A stretch of DNA of 64,000 nt from a bacterium. Its GTDB lineage: Bacteria > BMS3Abin14. The stretch is taken from contig JARGFZ010000006.1 of assembly GCA_029210965.1 (NCBI GenBank), forward strand, positions 1 to 64,000, written 5' to 3'. Positions 8,303-17,675 of this stretch are shown piece after piece (positions within the stretch are counted from its first letter, which is position 1; each line of letters opens with the position of its first letter). A model generated the notes under the pieces. That model was not told where the DNA came from and searched no databases. It saw nothing but the letters and a program-made list of their open reading frames with translations. The translations under genes and the position numbers were made by a program.

Positions 8303-9223
8303 CTAGTTTATTCTCCATTGGGCTGCTTTCATCGTATTGGCCATCAAAAGGGCCCGGGTCATGGGGCCGACCCCTCCCGGCACAGGGGTTATCAGACTTG
8401 CAACCTCGGCCACGTCTGGCGAAACATCCCCCACCAGGGTGTAATTCTTCTTTTCAAAATCAGCGACCCTGGCTGGGTCATTCAGAATAAGCTGGGGAGC
8501 ATCCTCGGGGCCCATGGAGTTCATACCCACATCGATAACAACCGCCCCTTCCCTGACCCAGTCTTTCCTGATCATGAGAGGCTGGCCAACTGCCGCAACC
8601 AGGATATCCGCTGTACGGCAAACCTGGGCAAGATCCTGCGTCCGGGAATGACAGATCGTCACTGTGGCATGCCGGTGGAGAAGCATAAGTGCCATCGGCT
8701 TGCCAACGATATCGCTCCGTCCCACAATTACTGCGTTCTTTCCCTTGGGATCAACATTCTCCTCATCCAGCATGCGCATAACCCCTGCAGGAGTACAGGG
8801 TACCAGTACTCCCTCGTCTCCACGAACCAGCTTGCCCACGTTTTTCGGATTAAAACCATCAACATCCTTGGCAGGATCGATATGGTCCAGGATCATCCTG
8901 GTATTGATATGTCCAGACAAAGGCAGTTGAACAAGGAGACCGTCGACGTCCTGGTCCCTGTTGAGGGTATCCACCAGGTCGAGAAGTTCCTCAGTGGTGG
9001 TCTCAACAGGAAGCTTGTGGGAGAACGACTCGATACCGCACTTCCCGCAATCCCTGATCTTCATCCTCACGTAAACCGAACTTGCGGGATCCTCACCCAC
9101 CAGGACCACAGCCAGTCCGGGACTGCGGCCCTGGCTTTCCCTGAACTTTGCGGTATCTATCGAAACCTCTTCCAGCACCTTTGCCGCTATCACGTTACCA
9201 TCTATCAGCTTCGCGCCGCTCAT
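8303..9223 (-). CDS. folD: Methylenetetrahydrofolate dehydrogenase/cyclohydrolase
   Basis: 306 residues, slightly longer than usual (about 285-300). It interconverts 5,10-methylene-, methenyl- and 10-formyl-tetrahydrofolate with NADP. Visible motifs are YVRMK (catalytic Y51 and K55), [18 protein letters not shown], the nucleotide-binding [14 protein letters not shown] and the C-terminal [10 protein letters not shown]. It stands as a single gene, with folE nearby giving a folate theme. Confidence 0.96.
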   Translation of the reverse strand: MSGAKLIDGNVIAAKVLEEVSIDTAKFRESQGRSPGLAVVLVGEDPASSVYVRMKIRDCGKCGIESFSHKLPVETTTEELLDLVDTLNRDQDVDGLLVQLPLSGHINTRMILDHIDPAKDVDGFNPKNVGKLVRGDEGVLVPCTPAGVMRMLDEENVDPKGKNAVIVGRSDIVGKPMALMLLHRHATVTICHSRTQDLAQVCRTADILVAAVGQPLMIRKDWVREGAVVIDVGMNSMGPEDAPQLILNDPARVADFEKKNYTLVGDVSPDVAEVASLITPVPGGVGPMTRALLMANTMKAAQWRIN

Positions 9224-9325
9224 TACGCCTCCCCTGTAGAGATCCCAAATTCAAGATTCAAGATTCAAGATAAAAACCTGAAAAATAAGTTCTCACACTC
9301 TCCGGCATGACCAGCAATAATCAAA

Positions 9326-9365
9326 CTGGATTCCGGGTCCTCGTTTCACTCGGCCCGGAATGACG
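9326..9365. repeat. 40-bp palindromic interspersed repeat, copy 2
   Basis: Exact copy of 4411-4450 in the same orientation. It lies in the gap between cheD and folD, downstream of cheD. Confidence 0.8.
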
Positions 9366-9385
9366 GTGATTGAGGTTTTCACTTC

Positions 9386-9453
9386 GATACCTGGATACCT
9401 GGATACAGCTCTTCCTCCTGGCTCCTGGCTCCTGGTTCCTGGTTCCTGGCTCC
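9386..9453. repeat. Short-period arrays after cheD
   Basis: An octamer array (CTGGATAC, 9386-9406) is followed by five heptamers of CCTGGCT/CCTGGTT (9413-9453). The second ends within five bases of the cheD stop. Confidence 0.8.
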
Positions 9454-9457
9454 TTTA

Positions 9458-9940
9458 TTATAACTGCTTCACCTCTCCCCGCAAGGTACGTACCACAAGG
9501 AGCCCACTTTCAGTAGCAAATTCCACTGTTCTCCCCGCCGTACCCCCTACGTCCTGGGCAACAAGGCGGATGCCGAATTTGTCGAGGGCCTTTCGAGCTG
9601 CAAGGATATTCCTGGCACCAATGCACCTGTCTGATCCCATGAACTTACCGGCAAACATATCAGCGCCACCGGCTATCTTCGCAATGAGCCTGGAAGGCCC
9701 TATACCTCGGATCTCCATCTGCTGTACCATTGCTGCCACTGCAGAGTCAGCGAATTTCCCGGGTGCTTCATTATCATGAGCGCTGTAGGCATGAGGCAGC
9801 AGAACGTGTGCCATAGACCCCATAATAGCCTCTTTGGCATAACATGTGATGGCCACACACGAACCCAGACCATAAGTGACCAGTTTATGGGGTGATTCGG
9901 CGAACTTGAATTCAGTAATCCCCACTACGATGTGGTTCAT
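9458..9940 (-). CDS. cheD: Chemoreceptor glutamine deamidase
   Basis: 160 residues, the usual CheD length. The catalytic triad is visible: C28 in YGLGSCVAI, H45 in MAHVLLPH and T22. CheD deamidates (and demethylates) receptor glutamines and also binds and stimulates CheC. Its start overlaps the cheC stop by 4 bp (ATGA), so it is translationally coupled to its known partner. It is the last gene of the chemotaxis operon. Confidence 0.95.
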   Translation of the reverse strand: MNHIVVGITEFKFAESPHKLVTYGLGSCVAITCYAKEAIMGSMAHVLLPHAYSAHDNEAPGKFADSAVAAMVQQMEIRGIGPSRLIAKIAGGADMFAGKFMGSDRCIGARNILAARKALDKFGIRLVAQDVGGTAGRTVEFATESGLLVVRTLRGEVKQL

Positions 9941-10554
9941 CGACCAGTTCTCAACCTGCCGGCCGCTTCCAGAAACAGTTCGATCCCTGCGTTTCCCGGG
10001 ATCAGAACAGACTTTACCAGGCTGGCATCTTCCAGACCAGTCAGGTTGAAGGTCAATGTCGTCACTTCGTCGGACAAGGTTCCAACCTCACCCAATATCG
10101 CGTCTAAAATAGCGCCTGCCATGTCTTGAACCAGGAACGGTGGAAGGTTGACAACAACCCTTTCAGAAAAACTCCAAAAGACCGTTAGAAGCGACCCGGT
10201 GATTATGTTGCCGATCTCAGCAAATGCCGACAAGCGGAGATCACCCTCTGCCTGCCCTGACGACCCGAACAGCATCTCCTCAAGCTCCTTGATCCCTGCC
10301 TCGGGAAAAAGGAGAAGGGCGTTACCTTCAATATCCCCCTGGAACGGGACAAGAACACCGATGGCCGGAGCATCCAACCCCCCAAAAAGGGCTGGTATGT
10401 CGCTGAGTTTTACATTGGTAACCTCGGGGACACCGACACGGATCGGGATTTTCAGCAGACGGGACAGAGCATTGCCAGCCTGACCTGCGGCGATCGTCGC
10501 GATCTCTTCGACAGCTGCGACCTGTTCCCTTGACAAAAAGGGGGTCTTTCTCAT
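9937..10554 (-). CDS. cheC: CheY-P phosphatase CheC
   Basis: 205 residues of the CheC/FliY/CheX family, which dephosphorylates CheY-P. CheC has two pseudo-symmetric active sites of the form E-x2-N. The second is intact (E113-I-G-N116 in FAEIGNIITG). In the first, the asparagine is replaced by threonine (E17-I-A-T20), so only one site is likely to work. It overlaps cheD by 4 bp and begins 4 bp after cheA. Confidence 0.93.
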   Translation of the reverse strand: MRKTPFLSREQVAAVEEIATIAAGQAGNALSRLLKIPIRVGVPEVTNVKLSDIPALFGGLDAPAIGVLVPFQGDIEGNALLLFPEAGIKELEEMLFGSSGQAEGDLRLSAFAEIGNIITGSLLTVFWSFSERVVVNLPPFLVQDMAGAILDAILGEVGTLSDEVTTLTFNLTGLEDASLVKSVLIPGNAGIELFLEAAGRLRTGR

Positions 10555-10558
10555 CAGC

Positions 10559-12607
10559 CTAGAACAGGTTGCCCAGATCGAGGATCGGAACGATTCTACC
10601 GTCTCCCAGGACGGTCATGCCTGAATATCTCTTGAGATATTGGATAGGGTAACAAAGGGGTTTTACAACGATGTCCACCTGGCCGACAACGCTATCGACA
10701 ACCAGACCTACCGTCCTGTTGGTAGCCTCCACCAGGACAACATTGAACACAGATCGACCATCCGTACGCCGCTCGATCTTAAGGAGTTCCCCCAGATCGA
10801 ATACGGAGACCAGTTCCTCATCCAGGTTCAGGTACTGTCGGCCCTGGCTTTCATTGAGGTCCTCCCTGGCTACACGGATCGTCCGGGCCACCCTCGTGAT
10901 GGGAACGGCAAAGGTGTGATCGAGAAGAGAGACGAGAAGCATCTTTACAATAGCTACCGTCAGGGGCAACCTGAGTGTAAAGGTTGTTCCCTCGCCGGTA
11001 TGGCTTTCAATGGAAAGAGATCCTCCGAGACTATCCACTGTGGATTGGACTACGTCCATTCCAACACCCCGCCCGGAAACATCAGTAACTTCAGCTGCCG
11101 TGGAAAACCCCGGCCGGCACACAAGCATGACGGTTTCTTCATCGCTTATGATTTTTGCCTGATCGCGGGAAATAAGACCTTTCTCCACTGCCTTGGTTTT
11201 GATCGCCTCAAGGTCAATGCCCCTGCCGTCGTCAATAATCTCAACATAAACCATGTCTCTTTCGCGGAAAGCCCTGAGAACAATGCGTCCGGTCGCATCC
11301 TTGCCGGCGGCCCCACGTCCTTCAGTTTCTTCCAGGCCATGATCCACGGCGTTTCTGAGTATGTGGATGAGCGGGTCCCCCAGCTCTTCTAAAATAGCAC
11401 GGTCCAGTTCGATATCGGCCCCTATCACTTCAAGGGAAACCTTCTTCTTGCGCTTGAGGGCCAAATCCCGGACCACTCTTGGCAGACGCTGAGTGACCGT
11501 TTCCAGGGGCATCATCCGGACTTTCATGACCTCACTATGCAGGCCACTTATGAGATGATCCACCCTTGTGAGGACCTGGTCAACATCTCTGGACCCACTG
11601 CCCGTGAGGAGATCGTTCAAGCGACTCTGAGTAACGATGAGTTCTCCGACCAGGTTTATAAATGTGTCTAACAGGGCTGTACTGATACGTACCGATTTAG
11701 CGCTGCCAGGAGGTGAACCTGACTCTTTTTTGGACTTCACAGCAACCTGTTCCACCGGTTTGGAAACTTCATCAACACCCTTTTGGGGCTGGGCTATTTC
11801 GCTGTCAGGATCCAAAACTGATATCTGGCCCATTTCAGCCAAAGATTGGAGAGTCTTTAAAATTTCGTCCTTTTTGACACCGCCGACCCAGGCAGTGACA
11901 TGGTCTGTGTAATTGCCTGCCTTTATCTCTTCAACTGACGGATCCGTACGATGGAGCTGACCCAGGGATTCCAGTTTTTTAACTGCCAGGTAAGCCCGGG
12001 CTGCGGGCACAAGGCTGTCAGGAGCAATTTCGAACCTTACCTCCAGAGCGCCCTCCAGGTCAGGATGGCTCTCCAGCGATAAAGTTACTTCCCCAGGCCC
12101 AGGTTCAGGGTCGGGATCGGGCACATCCTCCGGCCTGTCACCCGCAACTTCAGCGGAAAGGGATGCGGACTCCGGTTTGGGATCAGGGTCGGATCGTTCT
12201 TCTTTTACAGCGGTGGCCTCCACCGTTCCCTGAGTTGCATTCAGGACCTTGAGCAGAAGCGAAGAGGTATCAGCCTCTTCGAGGTTCTTGTCCTGCTCCA
12301 CACCATCCACCATATTTTCCAAAGCATCGACACCTTCCAGGAGGATGTCAGTGACACTCGAAGAAATAGTCAGCTGCCCCTTACGGACCACATCCATCAT
12401 GTCCTCAAGGTGGTGGCTCAGTTCAGCGATCTTGGAGTATCCCATGGAAGCCGACATCCCCTTGACGGAATGCGCATGGCGGAACAGTTCATTGATGCTC
12501 TGTTCTGAAGCTGGTTCCTTTTCCAGAACGAGTATGCAGGTACTCATACCCTGGACATGCTCCCTGGCTTCGGAGATAAAAAGATCCCTGTATTTGGACA
12601 TGTCCAT
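10559..12607 (-). CDS. cheA: Chemotaxis histidine kinase
   Basis: About 682 residues from the ATG at 12607 (GGGAGG lies 13 bases upstream; an ATG two codons on is also possible). Order: Hpt domain with phospho-acceptor H46 in RHAHSVKG; an acidic linker (about 130-180); a P2-like segment; a P3 dimerisation helix pair; a HATPase domain with N-box HILRNAVDHGLEE, G1 DDGRGID and G2 GRGVGMDVV; and a C-terminal CheW-like domain. It phosphorylates CheY. An in-frame ATG at 12694 would add residues unlike CheA and is rejected. The 100 bp between cheY and this start looks non-coding. Confidence 0.95.
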   Translation of the reverse strand: MDMSKYRDLFISEAREHVQGMSTCILVLEKEPASEQSINELFRHAHSVKGMSASMGYSKIAELSHHLEDMMDVVRKGQLTISSSVTDILLEGVDALENMVDGVEQDKNLEEADTSSLLLKVLNATQGTVEATAVKEERSDPDPKPESASLSAEVAGDRPEDVPDPDPEPGPGEVTLSLESHPDLEGALEVRFEIAPDSLVPAARAYLAVKKLESLGQLHRTDPSVEEIKAGNYTDHVTAWVGGVKKDEILKTLQSLAEMGQISVLDPDSEIAQPQKGVDEVSKPVEQVAVKSKKESGSPPGSAKSVRISTALLDTFINLVGELIVTQSRLNDLLTGSGSRDVDQVLTRVDHLISGLHSEVMKVRMMPLETVTQRLPRVVRDLALKRKKKVSLEVIGADIELDRAILEELGDPLIHILRNAVDHGLEETEGRGAAGKDATGRIVLRAFRERDMVYVEIIDDGRGIDLEAIKTKAVEKGLISRDQAKIISDEETVMLVCRPGFSTAAEVTDVSGRGVGMDVVQSTVDSLGGSLSIESHTGEGTTFTLRLPLTVAIVKMLLVSLLDHTFAVPITRVARTIRVAREDLNESQGRQYLNLDEELVSVFDLGELLKIERRTDGRSVFNVVLVEATNRTVGLVVDSVVGQVDIVVKPLCYPIQYLKRYSGMTVLGDGRIVPILDLGNLF

Positions 12608-12707
12608 GGTGGTCAACGACCTCCCAAAACAGCAGCCTCTATCAAGGCGCACCTGGCCGACCGTGGGGCAAGTCCCCCCGGCGCGGTCCTTCACTCAACA
12701 GAAACGA

Positions 12708-13100
12708 TCAGCGGCCCCGGGTCTCATCCAGGATGCGGGTCACAACATCAAGGACCTTTTCGGGCTGGAACGGCTTGACTATGAAATCCTTCGCCCCGGC
12801 ATCCAACGCTTCCATGACAAGGCTGTCCTGACCAAGAGCGCTGCACATGATCACATTGGCTCCGGGGTCCAGACCCATGATCTCCTTGAGAGCTTCGATC
12901 CCGGTCATTTCGGGCATTACGATATCCATGGTCACAATGTCGGGATCATGCTCCTTGTACTTGTCCACTGCTTCAATGCCGTTTTCCGCCTCTGCCACTA
13001 CCTGGTAGTCCTCTTCCTTGTATTTTTTTCCGTTGAAGATCTCAGCGATCATGTTGCGCATAAACATGGCGTCATCAACGATCAAAACCTTAACTGCCAT
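12708..13100 (-). CDS. cheY: Chemotaxis response regulator CheY
   Basis: 130 residues, a single receiver domain with all key residues: D9/D10, phospho-acceptor D59 in TMDIVMPEMTG, and K109 in DFIVKPFQ. It is phosphorylated by CheA and should bind the flagellar switch or another motor. The ATG overlaps the cheW TGA by one base, and GGGGAGG lies just upstream. Confidence 0.96.
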   Translation of the reverse strand: MAVKVLIVDDAMFMRNMIAEIFNGKKYKEEDYQVVAEAENGIEAVDKYKEHDPDIVTMDIVMPEMTGIEALKEIMGLDPGANVIMCSALGQDSLVMEALDAGAKDFIVKPFQPEKVLDVVTRILDETRGR

Positions 13101-13594
13101 CAGCCCTCCCCTTTCGTGAACTCACTATCGATCCAAACCCGGAGTTTCTCAGGGTTGATCAGTGAAATGAGCCTGCCGTTGTCCCGAAAAACACCCTCAA
13201 TGATCTCCACCCCATGATCTTTAGTGTGCGCATCACGGGCCACTTCCTCCAATGTCACATAGGAGGTAAAACCGGTTGTTGTGTCAACATGAAGACCGAT
13301 ACCTCCGTGATCTGAAGTCAGGATGAGCAAAAGGCCTTCCTCCTGCGTATCTTCCAACCCCAGGATCCTTCCAAGGGATAGCACCGAGGCCAGGTTACCG
13401 TGAACGTTTATCACGCCCACCAGATAGGATGGGGCCAATGGAAGCGACGTGATCTCCGCAACCTTAAAGATCTCGGCCAGAGATTCGAGGGGTAGAGCAA
13501 AGTACTCCCTGCCTACAGCACACACTACAACTTCATACGCCGGAAGGTTCGGAACCTGCTCTGAGCCGGAGTCTGGGGGCAAAAGTCGGGCCAT
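13100..13594 (-). CDS. cheW: Chemotaxis coupling protein CheW
   Basis: 164 residues from the ATG at 13594. The frame stays open further upstream, but only through the 3' end of the receptor gene. It carries the CheW/SH3-like fold: YFALPLESLAEIFKVAEIT, the conserved GVINVHGNLASVLSLGRILGL block and a C-terminal LINPEKL. It links CheA to receptors. It starts 4 bp after the receptor stop and is coupled to cheY by a one-base overlap. Confidence 0.95.
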   Translation of the reverse strand: MARLLPPDSGSEQVPNLPAYEVVVCAVGREYFALPLESLAEIFKVAEITSLPLAPSYLVGVINVHGNLASVLSLGRILGLEDTQEEGLLLILTSDHGGIGLHVDTTTGFTSYVTLEEVARDAHTKDHGVEIIEGVFRDNGRLISLINPEKLRVWIDSEFTKGEG

Positions 13595-13598
13595 GGTA

Positions 13599-14858
13599 TC
13601 AGACCTTGAACTCCTCGGATAGCTTTCGCAGCTTATCTGACAGCGCGGTAAGGTCCTGAGCGGAAGCTGCCAGCTCTTCCATGGAAGCTGTCTGCTCCTC
13701 TGTTGCCGCCGACACTTCCTCCGTGGACGCGGCGTTGTCTTCGGCAACCTTTGAAACCTCGTCAATAATATCGGTTATATCTTTTGCAGCGGCACTTTGT
13801 GTCTCTGTGAGCTGCGATATTTCCTGGGCATGGGTGGTAGATTCCATAACTGCCCTGACGATCTCATCCAGTGATTCTCCCATGCTCTGAATAATATCCT
13901 GCCCTTCATCGAGCACACCGGTAACATCTTTCATGGAAACCAGAACCTGCTCGCTTTCATTCTGGATACGGCCGACTATTCCTGAGATCCTTTCGGCGAA
14001 CTGCTCCGTGTTGGCTGCCAGTTTCCGGATCTCCTCTGCCACAACAGCAAAGCCCCTCCCCGCCTCTCCGGCTCTGGCTGCCTCGATGGTGGCGTTAAGC
14101 GCGAGAAGGGTCGTCTGCTGGGCGACATTGGTGATAATGTCGACGATCTGACTGATCTCTTTACTGCTCTCTCCAAAGGACATGACCGAATCACCAGCCT
14201 TGGAAACGTTATCGAAAACCTGGCCTATCTTGGTGATCATGTTCTCCGATTGTTTTCTCCCTGCTTCAGCGGTAAGCCCGGCCTCTGATGAGACCTTTGC
14301 AGATTCCTGGCCTTTTTTCGCCACCGCCGCCAGGCTCTGGGCCATATGATGAATCGTGCTGGACATCCTCTCCACCTGACTGGCCTGAGTTTCTGCACCC
14401 TTGCTTATACCGTCAATGGCAGCGGCTATTTCCTCAGTTGAAGCATTCATCTCTTCAGCAGTGGCTGAAAGGGTCTGGGCCGAATCATGTACATCCTCGG
14501 AAGAGGTCTTGAGACCTTTCGCCAGAAGAGAGAGCCGCTGGACCATCACACGGAAAGCCTCCCTGAAATCGGTAATGTCATCCTCAAAATTCCTCCTCAT
14601 CGGCGTGAGATCCAGGGTAAGATCGCCCTCACTGATCCTCAAAGCCACATCTCTCATTTCCCGGATGTCACGTGTAATACCGTTGGCAAAAAAACTGCCA
14701 AGGCCAAGTCCCACGGCGATAGCCGTAAAACCCGCCCCCATTTCCTTCCAGGCTCCCTCCTTCACCCCAAGCAGATCGAAAATATAGGGAACAAAGATCA
14801 CTACGGCAACAACGAACAGGAATGCAAGGATCAGCTTGTATCTTATTTCCATTCTCAT
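13599..14858 (-). CDS. Chemoreceptor without a periplasmic domain
   Basis: 419 residues. Two transmembrane helices (about 8-29 and 40-58) are joined by only about 10 residues, so there is no periplasmic sensor. A HAMP domain follows (about 60-112), then a long coiled-coil signalling domain with the hairpin tip around [17 protein letters not shown]. Glutamate/alanine-rich helices contain likely methylation sites for CheR and deamidation sites for CheD. It should sense a membrane state, an intracellular cue or a partner protein. Being inside the che operon, it is probably the dedicated receptor of this CheA. Confidence 0.93.
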   Translation of the reverse strand: MRMEIRYKLILAFLFVVAVVIFVPYIFDLLGVKEGAWKEMGAGFTAIAVGLGLGSFFANGITRDIREMRDVALRISEGDLTLDLTPMRRNFEDDITDFREAFRVMVQRLSLLAKGLKTSSEDVHDSAQTLSATAEEMNASTEEIAAAIDGISKGAETQASQVERMSSTIHHMAQSLAAVAKKGQESAKVSSEAGLTAEAGRKQSENMITKIGQVFDNVSKAGDSVMSFGESSKEISQIVDIITNVAQQTTLLALNATIEAARAGEAGRGFAVVAEEIRKLAANTEQFAERISGIVGRIQNESEQVLVSMKDVTGVLDEGQDIIQSMGESLDEIVRAVMESTTHAQEISQLTETQSAAAKDITDIIDEVSKVAEDNAASTEEVSAATEEQTASMEELAASAQDLTALSDKLRKLSEEFKV

Positions 14859-14898
14859 GGCAGGGGACTCCTTTCCCGCTAAATGAGCTCAAATGTAA

Positions 14899-15768
14899 CT
14901 ACAAATTATCTGACAGCGGCGATTCCCTTAATCGGTAAATACGCTCAGTGGGTGAGACGCTCTGAAAATAAAACCTGTTTTTTCCTATCAGAGTCTCAGC
15001 CTTTCCCAGCATGAGATAACCGCCATCGAAAAGGTTCCTGGAAAAACCCGAGATGATCTTCTCCTGGTTCTCCCTTTCAAAATAGATCAACAGGTTCCTG
15101 CAAACGATAAGACTGTGCATTGGGCCGGGGTTGTATTTCAGGATATCACCCGTGCGAAAGGTGACACATTCCCTGACCTCACTGCTGATACTGTAGCCTT
15201 TCTCCTCCTCCCTGAAAAATTCCTTTATATCCTCTTCTTCCAGATTCTTCAGGGACTCTCTGCTGTATATCCCCGTTTTGGCCCTTGCCAGAATGGCTCT
15301 GTCTACATCGGTGGCAAGAACATGAAAAGGGGTACGAATCCTGTGCCTCCTTTTGACTCGCAAAAGAGATATAGCCAGGCTGTAAGGTTCCTCTCCGCTT
15401 GAACACCCGGCACTCCAGACCTCAAAGGTACCATGGAGGCTGTGCTCTGCCATTACTCGAGGGAATATCATTTTCTCGAGATACTGAAATGCCGATGGGT
15501 TCCTGAAGAATTCAGTGACATTGATCGTCAGATACTGAAATAACTGTTCCAGCTCTTCAGGATCCCGGCTGAGAACCCGATAATAGACACCCAGGTCTTT
15601 GTAACCCCTGGAGCGCACTTTCAGGTAGATCCTCCGCAGGATGCACCGTTCCTTGTACGCCTCCAGGTCAAACCCCTTTTCCCGGACAAAGAGTTCCTTC
15701 AAGGCCTCAAAAGCCCAGGCATCCTTTTCAGGAAGGTGACCGATTTCCGAAGCCCTGACAGCTACCAT
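14899..15768 (-). CDS. cheR: Chemoreceptor methyltransferase CheR
   Basis: 289 residues: an N-terminal helical CheR domain (YLTINVTEFFRNPSAFQYL) and a SAM-binding methyltransferase domain with WSAGCSSGEEPYSLAI and later DILKYNPGP and CRNLLIYF. It methylates receptor glutamates. No cheB methylesterase is present in the window; CheD may partly fill that role. It is the first gene of the che operon, 40 bp before the receptor gene. Confidence 0.95.
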   Translation of the reverse strand: MVAVRASEIGHLPEKDAWAFEALKELFVREKGFDLEAYKERCILRRIYLKVRSRGYKDLGVYYRVLSRDPEELEQLFQYLTINVTEFFRNPSAFQYLEKMIFPRVMAEHSLHGTFEVWSAGCSSGEEPYSLAISLLRVKRRHRIRTPFHVLATDVDRAILARAKTGIYSRESLKNLEEEDIKEFFREEEKGYSISSEVRECVTFRTGDILKYNPGPMHSLIVCRNLLIYFERENQEKIISGFSRNLFDGGYLMLGKAETLIGKNRFYFQSVSPTERIYRLRESPLSDNL

Positions 15769-15990
15769 TGGGCAGCTTTCGTAACTTCTGAAGATTTATC
15801 CGTTTTTTGTATCATAGCGAATTTTAGGGGTCAACGACCAACGGTGACTGCGTCACCGTTCGAGGTTCCGGGTTCCGAGTTCCAGGTTTTAGGTTTCAGG
15901 GAAATACGATCTCATATCTCATATCTCAGAGGTAATCGCATAAAACTTTTCAGCTTTCTCCTGCGTTCTGCGTTCTGTCTCTACCAAACC
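15769..15990. repeat. Repeat-packed gap between cheR and the GAF kinase
   Basis: This 222-bp gap consists largely of short-period units: GGTTCCG/AGTTCCA (15865-15900), ATCTCAT (15908-15935), CTGCGTT (15960-15978) and the start of a TTTGATG family (15985-16000). A CTCTGGA heptamer array at 16015-16045 continues inside the kinase gene. The cheR promoter would have to lie here, but I cannot see one. Confidence 0.7.
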
Positions 15991-17673
15991 TCAAACATCA
16001 AACTCTTTCCTTCCCTCTGGACTCTGGACTTGGGACTCTGGACTCTCTGTTATAACCTTCCTCCAGGAGTCGAGGGACGGGAGGGTCACGATTACTTTAC
16101 AGCCATCCACATAAGTCTCATCGATCCTTATTGTTCCACGGTGTCCTGCCACGATGGCTTTTGCAATAGGCAGGCCCAGCCCGGTGCCCTCCGGTTTTTC
16201 TGTCATAATATCACCACCTTGTTCAAAACGATCAAAGATCCGGGTCACATCCTCACGGGGAACTCCGGAACCGGAATCCTCAACCGATACGAGAACTCCA
16301 CCTTCGCTGTTGCTCTGGGCCTTTATCCTGGTGTAGCCTCCCTTTGGCGTAAACTTCAACGCATTCTCCAGTAGTTTGTCAAAAACTTTTATCATCTTGG
16401 CCTGGTCGACCCAGATCAGGGGCAAACTGTCGGGAAGGTCGAGGCTCAGTTCGACCCCCTTGGATCCGAACCTGGGCCATTGTCCCCTTACCGATTCCTC
16501 CAGAAAATAGTGTAATTGTGCCTCCTGAAAATGGAAGGGCGCTGATCCGGTATCCAGCCTGAGCAAATCGGTACTGTCGTCGATGAGGCTGGATAAGCGG
16601 TTGGCGGCCTCCATGGCAACGCTGACTTTTTCCATATGAGAAGGTTCGCTCAGTGTGCTTCTTAACAGTTCGAGGTAACCGAGAATGATGGTGACCGGTG
16701 TTCTGTACTCATGGGACACATTAATGATGAAATCCGACTTTACCTGATCGACAACCTTGAGCTTCCCGTAGGCATCCTCCAGCTCCTCGGCTTTCCGCTC
16801 CAGGTTGTGATAAAGCCTTACCCGCTCGATACTCACGGAAATGTGGGTGGCGAATACAGACAGGATACGCAGGTCAAACTCATTCAGAGGACCGGATCGG
16901 CTTTTGTTGTTGGCGTTAAGAACACCAATAACACGGTCACCCACTTTGAGGGGAACACAGATGAGGGATTTGGTCGTGTACCGGTCGTGGCTCCTGACTT
17001 TTGCGAACCGTTCCTCCGCTTCCACATCCTTCAACAGAAGAGGCTCCCCGGACTGGGCGACGGAACCCGAAACACCTTTCCCTATCTCCATCCTCGATGT
17101 CTCTATGATCCTCTGGCTTAACCCCTTGGCTGCCCGGATCGTAAGGTAATTTTCCTTTTCGTCCAGGAGCATAATGGAGACAATGGCATACCCGAGATCA
17201 TCCGAAAGATGTTGGACGATCTTTTCGAGCACATCCTCGATGCTCAATTCGGGGCCAAGTTCCAGGGCGAGGTCCAGGAGCACGGAAGCTTCTCCGTATC
17301 TCTCCTCCATCTGGTGCCACATGGAAAAACCATCGCGGTATTTCAAGTGTTGATTCCCAGCCTCTAAAAGGATTTCATTGATCAGGCCGGGTCTCATTCC
17401 AGGGTGAAGGAACCCCATCACCCTTATCCCCAGGAGGTCATTGGGGTCTGTCTCTTGCGAGGATGCCATAAGAAGAATTTGCGGATGCAAGTCGATCCGC
17501 TCCTGCAAATACTCGTGACGATGCAACCTTTCCGGCATCGTTACCAGGACATCTGGAGGTTTGGCACCGGGAGTGCCAGGGGAAACTTCCCACCCCAACT
17601 GTCCCGCTGCTTCCGTAATGAGTTCCAGGTGGGCCTTGTCGACAAGGTCGATATGAATTTTAAGGGAAGTCAT
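15991..17673 (-). CDS. Histidine kinase with pseudo-receiver and GAF domains
   Basis: About 560 residues. Residues 1-110 have the strand/helix pattern of a receiver domain but lack the phospho-acceptor (DVLVTMPE where VLxDxxMP is expected), so I infer a pseudo-receiver. A GAF domain follows (about 135-290), then HisKA with H323 in VSHEYRTP and a HATPase with N-box LLENALKFTPKGG and GTGLGLPIAK. There are no transmembrane helices, so it is cytoplasmic. The start is ATG 17673, or GTG 17679 overlapping the upstream stop. The last 19 residues (ESPESQVQSPEGRKEFDV region) are encoded by two intergenic repeat families, including the stop codon. Confidence 0.9.
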   Translation of the reverse strand: MTSLKIHIDLVDKAHLELITEAAGQLGWEVSPGTPGAKPPDVLVTMPERLHRHEYLQERIDLHPQILLMASSQETDPNDLLGIRVMGFLHPGMRPGLINEILLEAGNQHLKYRDGFSMWHQMEERYGEASVLLDLALELGPELSIEDVLEKIVQHLSDDLGYAIVSIMLLDEKENYLTIRAAKGLSQRIIETSRMEIGKGVSGSVAQSGEPLLLKDVEAEERFAKVRSHDRYTTKSLICVPLKVGDRVIGVLNANNKSRSGPLNEFDLRILSVFATHISVSIERVRLYHNLERKAEELEDAYGKLKVVDQVKSDFIINVSHEYRTPVTIILGYLELLRSTLSEPSHMEKVSVAMEAANRLSSLIDDSTDLLRLDTGSAPFHFQEAQLHYFLEESVRGQWPRFGSKGVELSLDLPDSLPLIWVDQAKMIKVFDKLLENALKFTPKGGYTRIKAQSNSEGGVLVSVEDSGSGVPREDVTRIFDRFEQGGDIMTEKPEGTGLGLPIAKAIVAGHRGTIRIDETYVDGCKVIVTLPSLDSWRKVITESPESQVQSPEGRKEFDV

Positions 17674-17675
17674 GG

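Noticed and set aside
8246-9310. 354-codon plus-strand open frame opposite folD
   Set aside because: folD on the minus strand has all catalytic motifs; the antisense frame has no recognisable protein features.
12608-12694. Longer CheA start at 12694
   Set aside because: The added residues do not resemble an Hpt domain, and the stretch contains a GGGGCAAG/CTTGCCCC-like palindromic segment.
13595-13765. Longer CheW start
   Set aside because: The extra 57 residues are the shifted frame of the receptor gene's 3' end. The CheW fold begins after the ATG at 13594.
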